Part shown: piece by piece, positions 1-9,264 of the stretch | How positions within the stretch are numbered: position 1 is the first letter of the stretch | Layout of the letters: each line of letters starts with the position of its first letter | DNA from: Actinomycetota bacterium | GTDB taxonomy: Bacteria; Actinomycetota; Geothermincolia; Fen-727; JAQUKT01 | Assembly: GCA_028718945.1 (NCBI GenBank) | Contig: JAQUKT010000011.1 | Span: forward strand, 1-34,301 | Direction of reading: 5' to 3' | Length of the DNA: 34,301 nt | Translations under genes and position numbers: made by a program | Notes under the pieces: generated by a model | The model's input: the letters and a program-made list of their open reading frames with translations, nothing else | Database searches by the model: none | What the model was told of the DNA's origin: nothing

Positions 1-690
1 GAAAGGCTCGAGCTCCATCTTAGTGCCCTGACCCCAGATCCAAATCATATCGACTGGGGGCAACCCCCGCTCTTTTCGCGCTCTGTTTGCCTCGAATTTT
101 GAAAATATCTCGCGGGAACGCTCCATAACCCTCGTAAGGACCTCAGAGTTATTACCTCGAGGCAGCTGCTCTTTCAATAATCTTCCAGTGATGTCGTGAG
201 GTGGAATACATTTGACACCTGAAAAATCACCCTTCAGGAGCATGATATGGCGATATGACTTTCCCTGAAAAAACTTGATTTCCTTTTCAGTTATTTCCCG
301 CTTCAAGACATCCACAAAATTGGAAGCATCTCTATCGTCAATATGACCAGCGCTGTAATCAAGCATACGCTCTCCATCGGTTGAAACAAGGTTGAACCTG
401 AAAGCACTCCAGCCATCAGGAACCCGGACGCCCATGCTCGCAGCCTCAATTGAGCCTCTGCCCCTGTAGTAAAGGCGCGGATCGTATCCGAGAAGAGAAA
501 GATTTGCAACATCGCTTCCCGCAGTCATCCCTTCGGGAATTGTTCTCGCAAGCCCAACGCATCCCTGTCGCGCAATCTTATCCATGTTGGGGGTTCGTGC
601 AACTTCAAGAGGAGTCCTCATGTCGAGTTCTTCACATGGAATGTCAGAAGCGCCATCGGGCACTAATACCGCTACTTTGAAATCAGCCAA
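1..690 (-). CDS. 2,3-bisphosphoglycerate-independent phosphoglycerate mutase family, archaeal/COG3635 type (ApgM / ThrB2-like), C-terminus beyond window
   Basis: Manual minus-strand translation from a TTG at 690: MADFKVAVLVPDGASDIPCEELDMRTPLEVARTPNMDKIARQGCVGLARTIPEGMTAGSDVANLSLLGYDPRLYYRGRGSIEAASMGV...; open to the window edge. Not in the ORF track because it is edge-open with a non-ATG start. Confidence 0.85.
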   Translation of the reverse strand, partial: MADFKVAVLVPDGASDIPCEELDMRTPLEVARTPNMDKIARQGCVGLARTIPEGMTAGSDVANLSLLGYDPRLYYRGRGSIEAASMGVRVPDGWSAFRFNLVSTDGERMLDYSAGHIDDRDASNFVDVLKREITEKEIKFFQGKSYRHIMLLKGDFSGVKCIPPHDITGRLLKEQLPRGNNSEVLTRVMERSREIFSKFEANRARKERGLPPVDMIWIWGQGTKMELEPF

Positions 691-753
691 ACCAACTCTC
701 CGTTTGAAATCTCAAGAGACTTATCCGTTAACAAAAACAAGTGCAAAAGAGAA

Positions 754-1848
754 TTATCTATTTCTCGCGTATATCGCTTTCAAGACAGCATCCACACAAG
801 GTTGAATCACCAGAGGTTCCTCTGATTCCCGAACCGCTCTCTCCGGGTCTTTGAGACCATGACCTGTAAGCACACACACAGCCCTTTTCTTAGGTGTAAC
901 CTTGCTCAAGGAACAATATTTCATGAGACCTGCCACGGATGCCGCTGAAGCAGGCTCGACAAAAACTCCCTCCTCACAAGCAAGCAGATGATAAGCATCA
1001 AGTATCTCTTCATCACTCAGCATATCAATCGCCCCCTGTGATTCCCGGGCTGCGGCAACAGCCCCTTCCCATGAAGCGGGATTCCCGATTCTGATTGCGG
1101 TTGCTATCGTCTCGGGTTTTTCTACAGGGTGCCCAAGGACGATTGGCGCGGCTCCCTCTGCCTGGAAACCAAACATTTTTGGCAGTCTGGTTGAAGCGCC
1201 AGCCTCAAAATACTCCTTATATCCCTTCCAGTAAGCGGTTATGTTCCCCGCATTACCAACCGGAATAAAATGATAGTCGGGCGCATCGCCAAGAACATCG
1301 CAAATTTCAAAAGCCCCTGTTTTCTGGCCCTCGATTCGGTAAGGATTGATGCTGTTCACAAGAACAATCCTGTTAGATGTTGAAATTTCGCGCACGGTCC
1401 TCAAAGCATCGTCGAAATTCCCTTCCACAGCAAGTACCATCGCACCATGCATGAGAGCCTGGGAAAGTTTTCCAAGCGCAATTGCGCCTCGTGGAATAAG
1501 AACAATGCAGCGAATATTAGCTCTTGCGGCATAAGCAGCAGCAGAAGCACTGGTATTTCCGGTGGAGGCGCAGATCACCGCTTCTGCTCCAGATTCGCAA
1601 GCTTTTGATACCGCAACAGTCATCCCACGGTCCTTGAAAGAACCGGTTGGATTCACTCCCTCGTATTTCAGAAATACTTCAAGGCCAAGCCTTGATGAAA
1701 GCACCTTCGACCGAATAAGCGGCGTTCCCCCCTCGAGAAGGGTAACAACCGGAGTGGAATCGCTAACGGGAAGAAATTTCCTGTATTCCTCAATCACTCC
1801 GCGCCAACGCTTGGTGCTCATTTCATACTCCAAATTATTGCTGCTCAA
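754..1848 (-). CDS. thrC: threonine synthase
   Basis: PLP fold-type II motifs ([48 protein letters not shown]); 4-bp overlap with upstream hom. Confidence 0.93.
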   Translation of the reverse strand: MSSNNLEYEMSTKRWRGVIEEYRKFLPVSDSTPVVTLLEGGTPLIRSKVLSSRLGLEVFLKYEGVNPTGSFKDRGMTVAVSKACESGAEAVICASTGNTSASAAAYAARANIRCIVLIPRGAIALGKLSQALMHGAMVLAVEGNFDDALRTVREISTSNRIVLVNSINPYRIEGQKTGAFEICDVLGDAPDYHFIPVGNAGNITAYWKGYKEYFEAGASTRLPKMFGFQAEGAAPIVLGHPVEKPETIATAIRIGNPASWEGAVAAARESQGAIDMLSDEEILDAYHLLACEEGVFVEPASAASVAGLMKYCSLSKVTPKKRAVCVLTGHGLKDPERAVRESEEPLVIQPCVDAVLKAIYARNR

Positions 1849-3143
1849 GCCGACTCAACCCTTATTACGCTTGGAATATCGAGGATGACATCAAGCCCTT
1901 CAAGACCGCGCCTTGCCTCCTGGAAATTCCTCTCCTTGACCTCATGAGTTATCAGTACGATCTGCGCTTCCCGCCCTTCCCCCTTTTGCACAACGCTTTC
2001 AAGACTCACCTTGTTTCTACCGAAAACATCAGCAATTTTCGCAAGAACTCCCGGTCTGTCCACGACCCTCAAGACCATATAGAATCGAGTTATGACTTCG
2101 TCAAACGAACCCATCTTTGCTTCGTTGGACCAGTACGAACGAGAATCAGGCAATCTATCGATGTTCTTCACCACGTTTATCAGGTCGCCGATTATAGCAA
2201 CCGAGGTTGGGAGTGAGCCAGCGCCCTGCCCATAAAACATCAATTCTCCTGCTGATTCTCCAACAACAAATATTGCATTGAAGTTCCCCAAGATGCTGGC
2301 AAGGGGATGCTCGAGTGGAATCATCGTTGGATGAACTCGAGCGCATATCTCTCCGTCGTTCAGTGAAGCAATGGCAAGCAGTTTTACGACGTATCCAAGT
2401 TCACGCGCGTTATCAATATCCTCGGGTCTTATTCTGTCAATTCCTTCCCTGTAAATTTGCGAAGAAGTAACGCCAGCCCGAAAGGAAATCGAAGAAAGAA
2501 TGGCCAGTTTGCTCGCAGCATCGTGCCCCTCTAAATCATTTCGAGGATTAGCCTCCGCATAACCGAGGTTCTTAGCCTCGAGGAGCGCTTCCTTGAAAGT
2601 GCACCTTTCCTCGCTCATCTTTGTGAGTATGTAGTTTGTTGTTCCATTTACGATCCCCATTATTCTTAGAATTCTATCGCCGCCAAGGGATCCCTCGATC
2701 GGTCTTATGAGCGGAATGCCACCGCCAACAGAAGCTTCAAACATGAGGTGCGAGGCGTTCTTATCAGCAACACTTACGAGCTCACCGCCGTGATGCGCCA
2801 AGAGCTCCTTGTTTGCCGTTACGAGGTGCTTCCCTTTTGAAAGAATGGAAAGCGCAAATGAACGCGCGGGCTTTAGACCTCCAATCAACTCGATGAATAC
2901 ATCTATCTCGGGGTCATCAATAACCTCTTTCGGCTTTGTTGTCATGAGCGATGCATCCACCTTGAAAGGGCGGGGTTCATCAATGTCCTTGACGAGTATC
3001 CTTTTTAGGAAAATCTCACGTCCCGCTTTTTTTGAGATTATCTCGTGATTCTTCATCAAGAGATGGTAAACGCCCGACCCAATTGTTCCACAACCCAAAA
3101 GCCCAACAACTACACATTCTTTTCCTCTATTCACAATTCTCAT
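1845..3143 (-). CDS. hom: homoserine dehydrogenase with C-terminal ACT domain
   Basis: [16 protein letters not shown] Rossmann motif, [37 protein letters not shown]-terminal ACT-like [16 protein letters not shown]. Confidence 0.95.
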   Translation of the reverse strand: MRIVNRGKECVVVGLLGCGTIGSGVYHLLMKNHEIISKKAGREIFLKRILVKDIDEPRPFKVDASLMTTKPKEVIDDPEIDVFIELIGGLKPARSFALSILSKGKHLVTANKELLAHHGGELVSVADKNASHLMFEASVGGGIPLIRPIEGSLGGDRILRIMGIVNGTTNYILTKMSEERCTFKEALLEAKNLGYAEANPRNDLEGHDAASKLAILSSISFRAGVTSSQIYREGIDRIRPEDIDNARELGYVVKLLAIASLNDGEICARVHPTMIPLEHPLASILGNFNAIFVVGESAGELMFYGQGAGSLPTSVAIIGDLINVVKNIDRLPDSRSYWSNEAKMGSFDEVITRFYMVLRVVDRPGVLAKIADVFGRNKVSLESVVQKGEGREAQIVLITHEVKERNFQEARRGLEGLDVILDIPSVIRVESA

Positions 3144-3340
3144 CCTCCACTCAACCGGTCCAACCGCCGGTCGCTGTTTGAAATCGAATTCGCGTAATCT
3201 GCACAGAATTGCATGAACTTTTTAATCAAACGAACCCCAATTTCCTGGCAAAAGAATCTCTCGCTAAGGTATACTTGAAACAATATGATAACCTTTGTTT
3301 GTTTTAGAATGCAAAGAAATGAGTTCCTGAGGAGTTCGGC

Positions 3341-4633
3341 TTGGATAAACCAGTACTGCAGGTAGCCCTTGATTTTGTTGACCTTGAACGAGCAATCCAG
3401 GTTGCAAAGGAGGCAGTGGAGGGCGGCGTAGATTGGATAGAAGTTGGAACCCCGCTAATAAAAAGCGAGGGACTCAATGCGGTGCGTGCTGTCAGAGAGA
3501 ACTTCCCCGGGCGAAAGATTATCGCGGATATGAAAACAATCGATGCCGGTCGTACCGAGGTCGAATACGCCGCAAAGGCAGGCGCGAACATAATCGATGT
3601 CTTAGGTGCTTCCTCAGACGCCACTATTTCAGAATGCGTGGATGCAGCCAATAATTACGGCGCTGAAATCATCGTTGATTTGATTGAAGTAAAAAATCCC
3701 GTTGAAAGGGCAATTTCTGCCGAGAAAGCCGGCGCTAACTACATTGCTGTCCACACAGCAATCGATGTCCAGATGACCGGTGGAGACCCTTTTTCCATCC
3801 TTGAAGAGGTCGCAAATGCCGTAAACATACCTGTCGCATGCGCGGGTGGCATAAACTCCGAAACAGCAGCGCAGGCAGTGGCGCATGGGGCAACCATCGT
3901 AATAGTGGGTGGAGCGATAATAAAATCAGCTGATGCACGGAATGCGTCCGCCGAAATCAAGGAGGCCATGCTCACAGGGGTTTCCGCAGCAACCAAACTC
4001 TACAAGAGAGAGAGTGATGAAAACATAAGAGAAGCGCTCGAGATGGTGTCAACAGCAAACATCTCTGACGCAATGCACCGCTCGGGAGACCTTCCGGGAC
4101 TCTTCCCTGTATCAAACGGGGTCAAGATGGTCGGTCCGGTAGTAACTGTCAGATCGCATCCCGGCGACTGGGCTAAACCGGTGGAAGCAATAGACGTCGC
4201 AAAACCAGGAGAAGTAATAGTTATTGACGCGGGCGGAACCGGTCCCGCACTCTGGGGAGAACTTGCAACTCACTCTGCCCTGCAACAGAGGCTTTCTGGA
4301 GTGGTGGTGAATGGTGCCGTAAGAGATACTCCTGAAATAAGGGAGCTTGAGTTTCCATTATGGACAAAACTCATAATGCCAACCGCCGGGGAACCAAAGG
4401 GGTTCGGCGAGATAAATGTTCCAGTAAAAATTGGAGGAGTGCCCGTGCGCCCTGGGGACTGGGCTGCCGGCGACGACGACGGGGTTGTAATCATCCCGAA
4501 AGCGCGAGCCTCAGAGTTCGCGAACAGGGCAATGGATGTCTTAGAGAAAGAGAACAGATTACGAGGCGAAATCCACAGAGGTAGTACCCTTTCTCAAGTT
4601 GCCTATCTCGAAAAATGGGAGAAGAAAAAATAA
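3341..4633 (+). CDS. bifunctional 3-hexulose-6-phosphate synthase / RraA-like domain fusion
   Basis: N-terminal HPS (LQVALDFVDLERAIQVAKEAVEGGVDWIEVGTPLIKSEG, IIADMKTIDAG, VHTAIDVQMTG); C-terminal RraA fold (STANISDAMHRSG, VVNGAVRDTPEIRE, PGDWAAGDDDGVVIIP). TTG start. Confidence 0.9.
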   Translation: MDKPVLQVALDFVDLERAIQVAKEAVEGGVDWIEVGTPLIKSEGLNAVRAVRENFPGRKIIADMKTIDAGRTEVEYAAKAGANIIDVLGASSDATISECVDAANNYGAEIIVDLIEVKNPVERAISAEKAGANYIAVHTAIDVQMTGGDPFSILEEVANAVNIPVACAGGINSETAAQAVAHGATIVIVGGAIIKSADARNASAEIKEAMLTGVSAATKLYKRESDENIREALEMVSTANISDAMHRSGDLPGLFPVSNGVKMVGPVVTVRSHPGDWAKPVEAIDVAKPGEVIVIDAGGTGPALWGELATHSALQQRLSGVVVNGAVRDTPEIRELEFPLWTKLIMPTAGEPKGFGEINVPVKIGGVPVRPGDWAAGDDDGVVIIPKARASEFANRAMDVLEKENRLRGEIHRGSTLSQVAYLEKWEKKK

Positions 4634-5847
4634 ACGAGAAAGCAAACGAACAAGAAAATCCACAGACTTTACTCGAGGCTCTCTTCAATTCAGTAGACAA
4701 AGTAGCAAGAAGAGCTGCTGATTTTCTTCCCCTGGGAAGAGGTTTGAAAAGCCTCTTGAAAACCGAGCCAGAGGGAATGATCGGCTGGGATAACGTAAGG
4801 GATATAGCAACAGCAACTCTCGAACTTCAGCATGAAAAACAGGAAGAGCCAAACGGGCGCCTGAAAGAACCGTACAGGGAAATGTATGAAGTTGCAAAAG
4901 CGGAGGTCGAGCGATACACGGGATTGCGTCCGGAAAAGCTCCCCGAAGAAGTAATGGTTTTCAACCAGAAAGACTGGATTGACGCAAATATCGTAACCTT
5001 CAAGTTTCTTTTTGACCAGATTTCAGAAAAATACACTCAAGCTCTCGAAGAAATAGGTCAGGGGGGGCACAAAGCGGCTCAGAAGATTGCCCATACACTC
5101 CTCTCGATGGAGATTGGCATTACTATTGGTTACCTCTCGAGAAATGTGCTTGGCCAGTATGACCTATCCCTGCCCGAACCCGGGAAAACAGGGATGCTTT
5201 ATATCGTCGAGCCAAATGTAGCGAGGCTCGAAGGGGATATGGCTCTTGACCATTTCGAGTTCAGACAGTGGATAACCTTACATGAGGTTACACACTCTTT
5301 TGAATTCGACTCGAACCCATGGCTTCAGGAATATCTCACTTCAAAGATGCACGAATACTTTGAGACAATAGACTTAAAGGAACTATCGCCACAGGAATTC
5401 TTTCGAAATATGAGAAAAAATCAGACTGGAAGGGGAAACAAATTTCGAGACGCAGGACTCGCATCGATAATATCAACGCCCAAACAGAGAAAAATCCTTG
5501 AAAGTCTGCAAGCGGTAATGTGCGTTATCGAAGGATACTCTAACCACGTAATGGACATAGTCGGGAAAAATCTTCTCAGTAACTATGAAACAATGAAGAG
5601 GAAATTCGACCAAAGAAGGTCATCAAAAAGCACCGCGGAAAAACTCCTCGAGAGGCTCATAGGTCTCGAACTCAAATTACAGCAATACAAATTGGGGGAG
5701 AACTTCGTTGACGCTGTGGTCGAAGCAGAAGGGATATCATTTGTAAACAAGGTCTGGGCAGCGCCGGTTAACCTGCCCGACATGGACGAAGTGAGAGTTC
5801 CTGCGGCATGGATTGAAAGAATGAAAGCGGATCAAGATAACTTTTAG
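4615..5847 (+). CDS. zinc-dependent metalloprotease-like protein, DUF2342/zincin family (coenzyme F420 biosynthesis-associated)
   Basis: Family-like architecture (IGWDNVRDIATATLE, YLSRNVLGQYDLSLP) and HExxH motif HEVTHSFEF. Overlaps the previous CDS by 19 nt. Confidence 0.75.
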   Translation: MGEEKINEKANEQENPQTLLEALFNSVDKVARRAADFLPLGRGLKSLLKTEPEGMIGWDNVRDIATATLELQHEKQEEPNGRLKEPYREMYEVAKAEVERYTGLRPEKLPEEVMVFNQKDWIDANIVTFKFLFDQISEKYTQALEEIGQGGHKAAQKIAHTLLSMEIGITIGYLSRNVLGQYDLSLPEPGKTGMLYIVEPNVARLEGDMALDHFEFRQWITLHEVTHSFEFDSNPWLQEYLTSKMHEYFETIDLKELSPQEFFRNMRKNQTGRGNKFRDAGLASIISTPKQRKILESLQAVMCVIEGYSNHVMDIVGKNLLSNYETMKRKFDQRRSSKSTAEKLLERLIGLELKLQQYKLGENFVDAVVEAEGISFVNKVWAAPVNLPDMDEVRVPAAWIERMKADQDNF

Positions 5848-6821
5848 TCCTTGAGTCTGAAACTGTTTATGATGGCATTGAAAACCGGTAAGTTTTTCTC
5901 AAATTCCCCTGATAAACTGTGGCAATCTATTCCATAGACGCACCCATTGCCCTGAATGAGAACCTGTATTGAAGTCAACGAGAGTCCCTCGTGTCCCTCG
6001 TATTGCCAGTTAAACTTTCGCCTCGCGCCGGCCCTGTCACCAAGAGAGTACCCTGAGAAAAATTCTTCCCCCTTCGTTCCGGAAGCGGAAAGGATTCCAT
6101 TCAGGTAATCAAGCGAGACCGATTCAAACTTCGTCAGCACAACAGCAACTCTTGGCGGGTATGTCCCATTTTCCATTGAAATGAAACCAGCAAGAGCACC
6201 GCCGAGGGAGGAAGAATCCGCGGACTGCCAGTTTGCTGGATACCCGATACTGAAGTGCCGCATATCATCAGTATATTTCGATTCAAGTCTGACCCTCTCT
6301 CGTGATTCGCGAACGCTGAATGAAAGCCTCGAAACCTGTTTACCGTCAAGAAAAATCTCCACTCTGTATGAACCCGGCAGAAATCCAGTCCGCGGAGATT
6401 CGAGGGCAAACTTCACATGTCCCCTGCTTGAAATGAACCTGCCACAGAAACGCCCCGCGATTTTTCCAAAATCACCCTTGAAACGCGCCGCTAATGTATT
6501 CCCCTTGAGCCACCTCGCCTCGATTTCCGTATCCTCGAAAGCAGACACGCTCGCAAAACAATAGAGTCTTTCCTCATCACCATCGAAAGTGGTCTTCTCT
6601 ATTGGTTTCCCATTCTTGTCAAACTTTTCGCATAGGACAGTCTCAAAGACGCGCGCCTCACCAATTCTTATAACACCAAAAAAGGAAATAACAACAAAAG
6701 CAGAAAGGGCAACAAGAAGGAAAACGATAAGGATGCTTCCTGCAGTTCTTGCCCTGTTTCTTCGAGAAAAGTCAAACGGTGTCGAAACCGAAGCGGGGGC
6801 GTCTAAGCCTCTACCATTCAT
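5844..6821 (-). CDS. membrane-anchored protein with C-terminal PsbP/DUF1795-like domain
   Basis: N-terminal TM (AGSILIVFLLVALSAFVVISFFGVI); C-terminal region HFSIGYPANWQ...VFNAIINSFRL resembles DUF1795/PsbP-like domains. Confidence 0.55.
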   Translation of the reverse strand: MNGRGLDAPASVSTPFDFSRRNRARTAGSILIVFLLVALSAFVVISFFGVIRIGEARVFETVLCEKFDKNGKPIEKTTFDGDEERLYCFASVSAFEDTEIEARWLKGNTLAARFKGDFGKIAGRFCGRFISSRGHVKFALESPRTGFLPGSYRVEIFLDGKQVSRLSFSVRESRERVRLESKYTDDMRHFSIGYPANWQSADSSSLGGALAGFISMENGTYPPRVAVVLTKFESVSLDYLNGILSASGTKGEEFFSGYSLGDRAGARRKFNWQYEGHEGLSLTSIQVLIQGNGCVYGIDCHSLSGEFEKNLPVFNAIINSFRLKD

Positions 6822-7417
6822 TTTGATCGATTCCAGGTCTCAAGAACAAACCCCTCATTCACAAGGTGAAGAACAGAGCTCACCGAACCATTTTCAATCT
6901 CCAATTTCCAGAACCAGCCCCCCGGCAGGTCAAACATTGAAATAAAAGCAACCTTCAAAATTGCAAGATGTGTAACCACGCAAACATTTTCTTCTGGATA
7001 ATCCGAAATGAGCCTCATAATTGCGCTTTTCACTCTTTCGTGGACATCGCGCATCCTGTCTCCATGAGGGAAAACAAATGAAAGCGGCTCTTTTCTCCAT
7101 ACCCGAAGCGCTTCATCCCCAAATGTTTTTCTAACTTCTTCTACTGTAAGCCCCTGCCAGCCCCCGTAATCAACATCTAAGAATCCTTCATCCAGAAAGA
7201 CTTCCGCCCCTGTAGTCTCCGATATAATCTGCGCTGTCTCGACCGCCCTTCTCACCCTGCTCGCATGTATCGCGCTTATTTTTTCTTCCCCAACAATATT
7301 CGCCGCAGAGACCGCCTCTTTTATTCCCGAATTATTGAGTCGCGCATCGCTCATCCCACGAAACCGCGCCTCGCGGTTGAGTTCGGTTTGCCCGTGTCTT
7401 ACCAGGAATATCCTCAT
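6818..7417 (-). CDS. histidine phosphatase superfamily (phosphoglycerate mutase-like)
   Basis: MRIFLVRHGQTELN RHG motif; VVTHLAILK second His motif. Confidence 0.9.
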   Translation of the reverse strand: MRIFLVRHGQTELNREARFRGMSDARLNNSGIKEAVSAANIVGEEKISAIHASRVRRAVETAQIISETTGAEVFLDEGFLDVDYGGWQGLTVEEVRKTFGDEALRVWRKEPLSFVFPHGDRMRDVHERVKSAIMRLISDYPEENVCVVTHLAILKVAFISMFDLPGGWFWKLEIENGSVSSVLHLVNEGFVLETWNRSK

Positions 7418-7454
7418 AATCTGCGTGAATTATCCCAGAGAGGAAGACTGAGTC

Positions 7455-7934
7455 TCAAAATGACGCTTTCCCCAAAGCCATCATTTTTTCTTCACGATAG
7501 CCCACCAGCGAGAAATATATTGCTCGGTCGAAATAGAGTACAACCCTGTTATTCAATTCTAATGCCTGATATACATCCAGACGTGTTGTCATCAATCCCT
7601 CTTCAAGAAGATGCAACCAGAGGTGCCTCTTTATGAGAACAAGAATCATTAGAACTTCTTCCATGCGCAAGCCCCTGTTGAACATGCTCGCCCCAAAACT
7701 CAGATATGCCTCCCTTACCTCACTTTCATGTTCAGGAGTAAGCCAGTAAGAGAGTTTCTTGTACACGTTTTTTGCAACATTGAGCGCCTCTTCCTCGCTC
7801 AAATTTCGGATGTTGGGAGTATAGTGTGAATTCTTTACATCCCCGTACCACTTCCAGGCAAGTTCATCCGCTTTACTTTCAATAACATCTACGAGCTTCT
7901 CGGCAAGCAATTTGTCATGCCTCCATTGATTCAA
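7455..7934 (-). CDS. stand-alone RsbRD N-terminal-like (RsbT co-antagonist) helical domain protein
   Basis: WRHDKLLAEKLVDVIESKADELAWKWYGDVKNS... resembles RsbRD_N domains; 159 aa with no extra domain. Confidence 0.55.
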   Translation of the reverse strand: MNQWRHDKLLAEKLVDVIESKADELAWKWYGDVKNSHYTPNIRNLSEEEALNVAKNVYKKLSYWLTPEHESEVREAYLSFGASMFNRGLRMEEVLMILVLIKRHLWLHLLEEGLMTTRLDVYQALELNNRVVLYFDRAIYFSLVGYREEKMMALGKASF

Positions 7935-7981
7935 ACGATTATCCGAATTATATCATCTCTGTTTCTTCTACCCGAATCAAA

Positions 7982-8542
7982 TCACGAAACGACCTCACCG
8001 CCACCACACTCAGAAACGCGACCGGAAGCCACCTCGATTGCGTGGGGAATCGCAGGTATTACGACATTGAGGCACTCGACCGCCCCCTTAGGACTGCCGG
8101 GAAGATTTACAATAATGGTGTGACCGCGAATTCCACAGACTGCCCTTGAGATCATTGCATGTGGTGTCTTTTTCATGCTCTCCATTCGCATTGCCTCAGC
8201 CATTCCGGGAATCTCTTTCTCTGCAACTGAAAGGGTTGCCTCAGGAGTAACGTCCCTCGGTGAAATTCCGGTTCCTCCTGTTGTAACAACAAGGTCGAAC
8301 CCAGCACCGGTAAGTTCTTCAAGTAAATTTCTCAGGCGCTCAAAGTCGTCGGGCACAATCTCTCGGCGCAGAATTCTTATCCCTGCCTTCTCGAGAACCT
8401 CACAAACGACCACGCCACTCCTGTCCTCTCGCTCGCCTGCGGCTCCTCTATCAGAAACCGTCACCACAGCCGCCTTGAATATCTTCTCGCTATTCTCTTT
8501 CAAGCCAAACTCCTTGTGTTCAAAACCTGAAAACTCGAGCAA
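7982..8542 (-). CDS. molybdenum cofactor biosynthesis protein, MoaB/MogA family
   Basis: AVVTVSDRGAAGEREDRSG, VVTTGGTGISPRDVTPEAT, VNLPGSPKGAVECL motifs. Exact start uncertain. Confidence 0.92.
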   Translation of the reverse strand: MLEFSGFEHKEFGLKENSEKIFKAAVVTVSDRGAAGEREDRSGVVVCEVLEKAGIRILRREIVPDDFERLRNLLEELTGAGFDLVVTTGGTGISPRDVTPEATLSVAEKEIPGMAEAMRMESMKKTPHAMISRAVCGIRGHTIIVNLPGSPKGAVECLNVVIPAIPHAIEVASGRVSECGGGEVVS

Positions 8543-8681
8543 ATAAAGATTATCATGGAATCACATGGAATTCCGCCAACCTTTGTGGCAAATTTTTCTT
8601 GCAAGAAGGCAAGACATATGAAAATAATCAATAAGCGCTCGAGTTGCAAAGCAAATTGATTTTTGAGAAAGGAGGAGAATA

Positions 8682-9143
8682 ATGGCAATAGCGACAGGAA
8701 AGTTCTTCGAGGATGTGGAAATTGGGGAGAAATACGTCACTCCCGCAAGAACGGTTACCGAGGCAGACATCGTAAACTTCGCGGGAATCTCCTGAGACTT
8801 CAACGCTGTTCACACGGACGAGGAATTCAACCGCTCACTTGGACTGGGAGGTAGATTCGCGCATGGTGTTCTCATACTTGCGATACTCACAGGACTCAAC
8901 GACAGAACGGGCGTTTTCGAGGGCGCAATCCTTGCTTTTCTTGGAATGAACAATCTTTCATTCAAGAAATATGTCCGCCCTGGGGACACCATCCACGCAG
9001 AGGTGGAAATAATACATAAAAGGGAATCAAGAAAACCGGGAAGAGGCATAGTGACAAGCAACTTCAAAGGGATAAACCAGAACGGAGAAGTAGTGATGGA
9101 CTCCGAGATGGCCGTTCTACTTCGGAAGAAGGAAAACACATAG
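8682..9143 (+). pseudogene. MaoC-like dehydratase/hotdog hydratase interrupted by a single in-frame TGA at codon 38
   Basis: Strong SD (aaaggaggag) then MAIATGKFFEDVEIGEKYVTPARTVTEADIVNFAGIS[TGA]DFNAVHTDEEFNRSLGLGGRFAHGVLILAILTGLND...RKKENT; TGA at 8793-8795 sits where the family motif SGDxN normally has Gly. Confidence 0.8.
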
Positions 9144-9148
9144 TTAGC

Positions 9149-9225
9149 TGGGGTCTTTTGTCTTGTTTTTGAATAGTTCGGGCATAACAGAGTCGAAAAA
9201 TGTCAAAATGGAAGGCCTGACCCCA
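9149..9225. repeat. REP/RAYT-like inverted-repeat element (TGGGGTC...GACCCCA)
   Basis: TGGGGTC (9150-9156) and GACCCCA (9219-9225) are inverted; right end AAAATGTCAAAATGGAAGGCCTGACCCCA. Confidence 0.45.
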
Positions 9226-9264
9226 AGGTGTCCCAGGGTGTGCAAGGTGCCAGGTGTGTAGAAT

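Noticed and set aside
8793-8840. Selenocysteine insertion at the MaoC TGA
   Set aside because: The position is a Gly in the family motif, and I could not find a convincing bacterial SECIS hairpin with a GU-containing loop just downstream; left as something to test, not a claim.
8682-9143. Genome-wide UGA=Gly recoding (Gracilibacteria-like)
   Set aside because: Several other genes in the window end properly at TGA (e.g. 19450-20397, 20394-21413, and the kinase at 17336), so TGA is a functional stop here.
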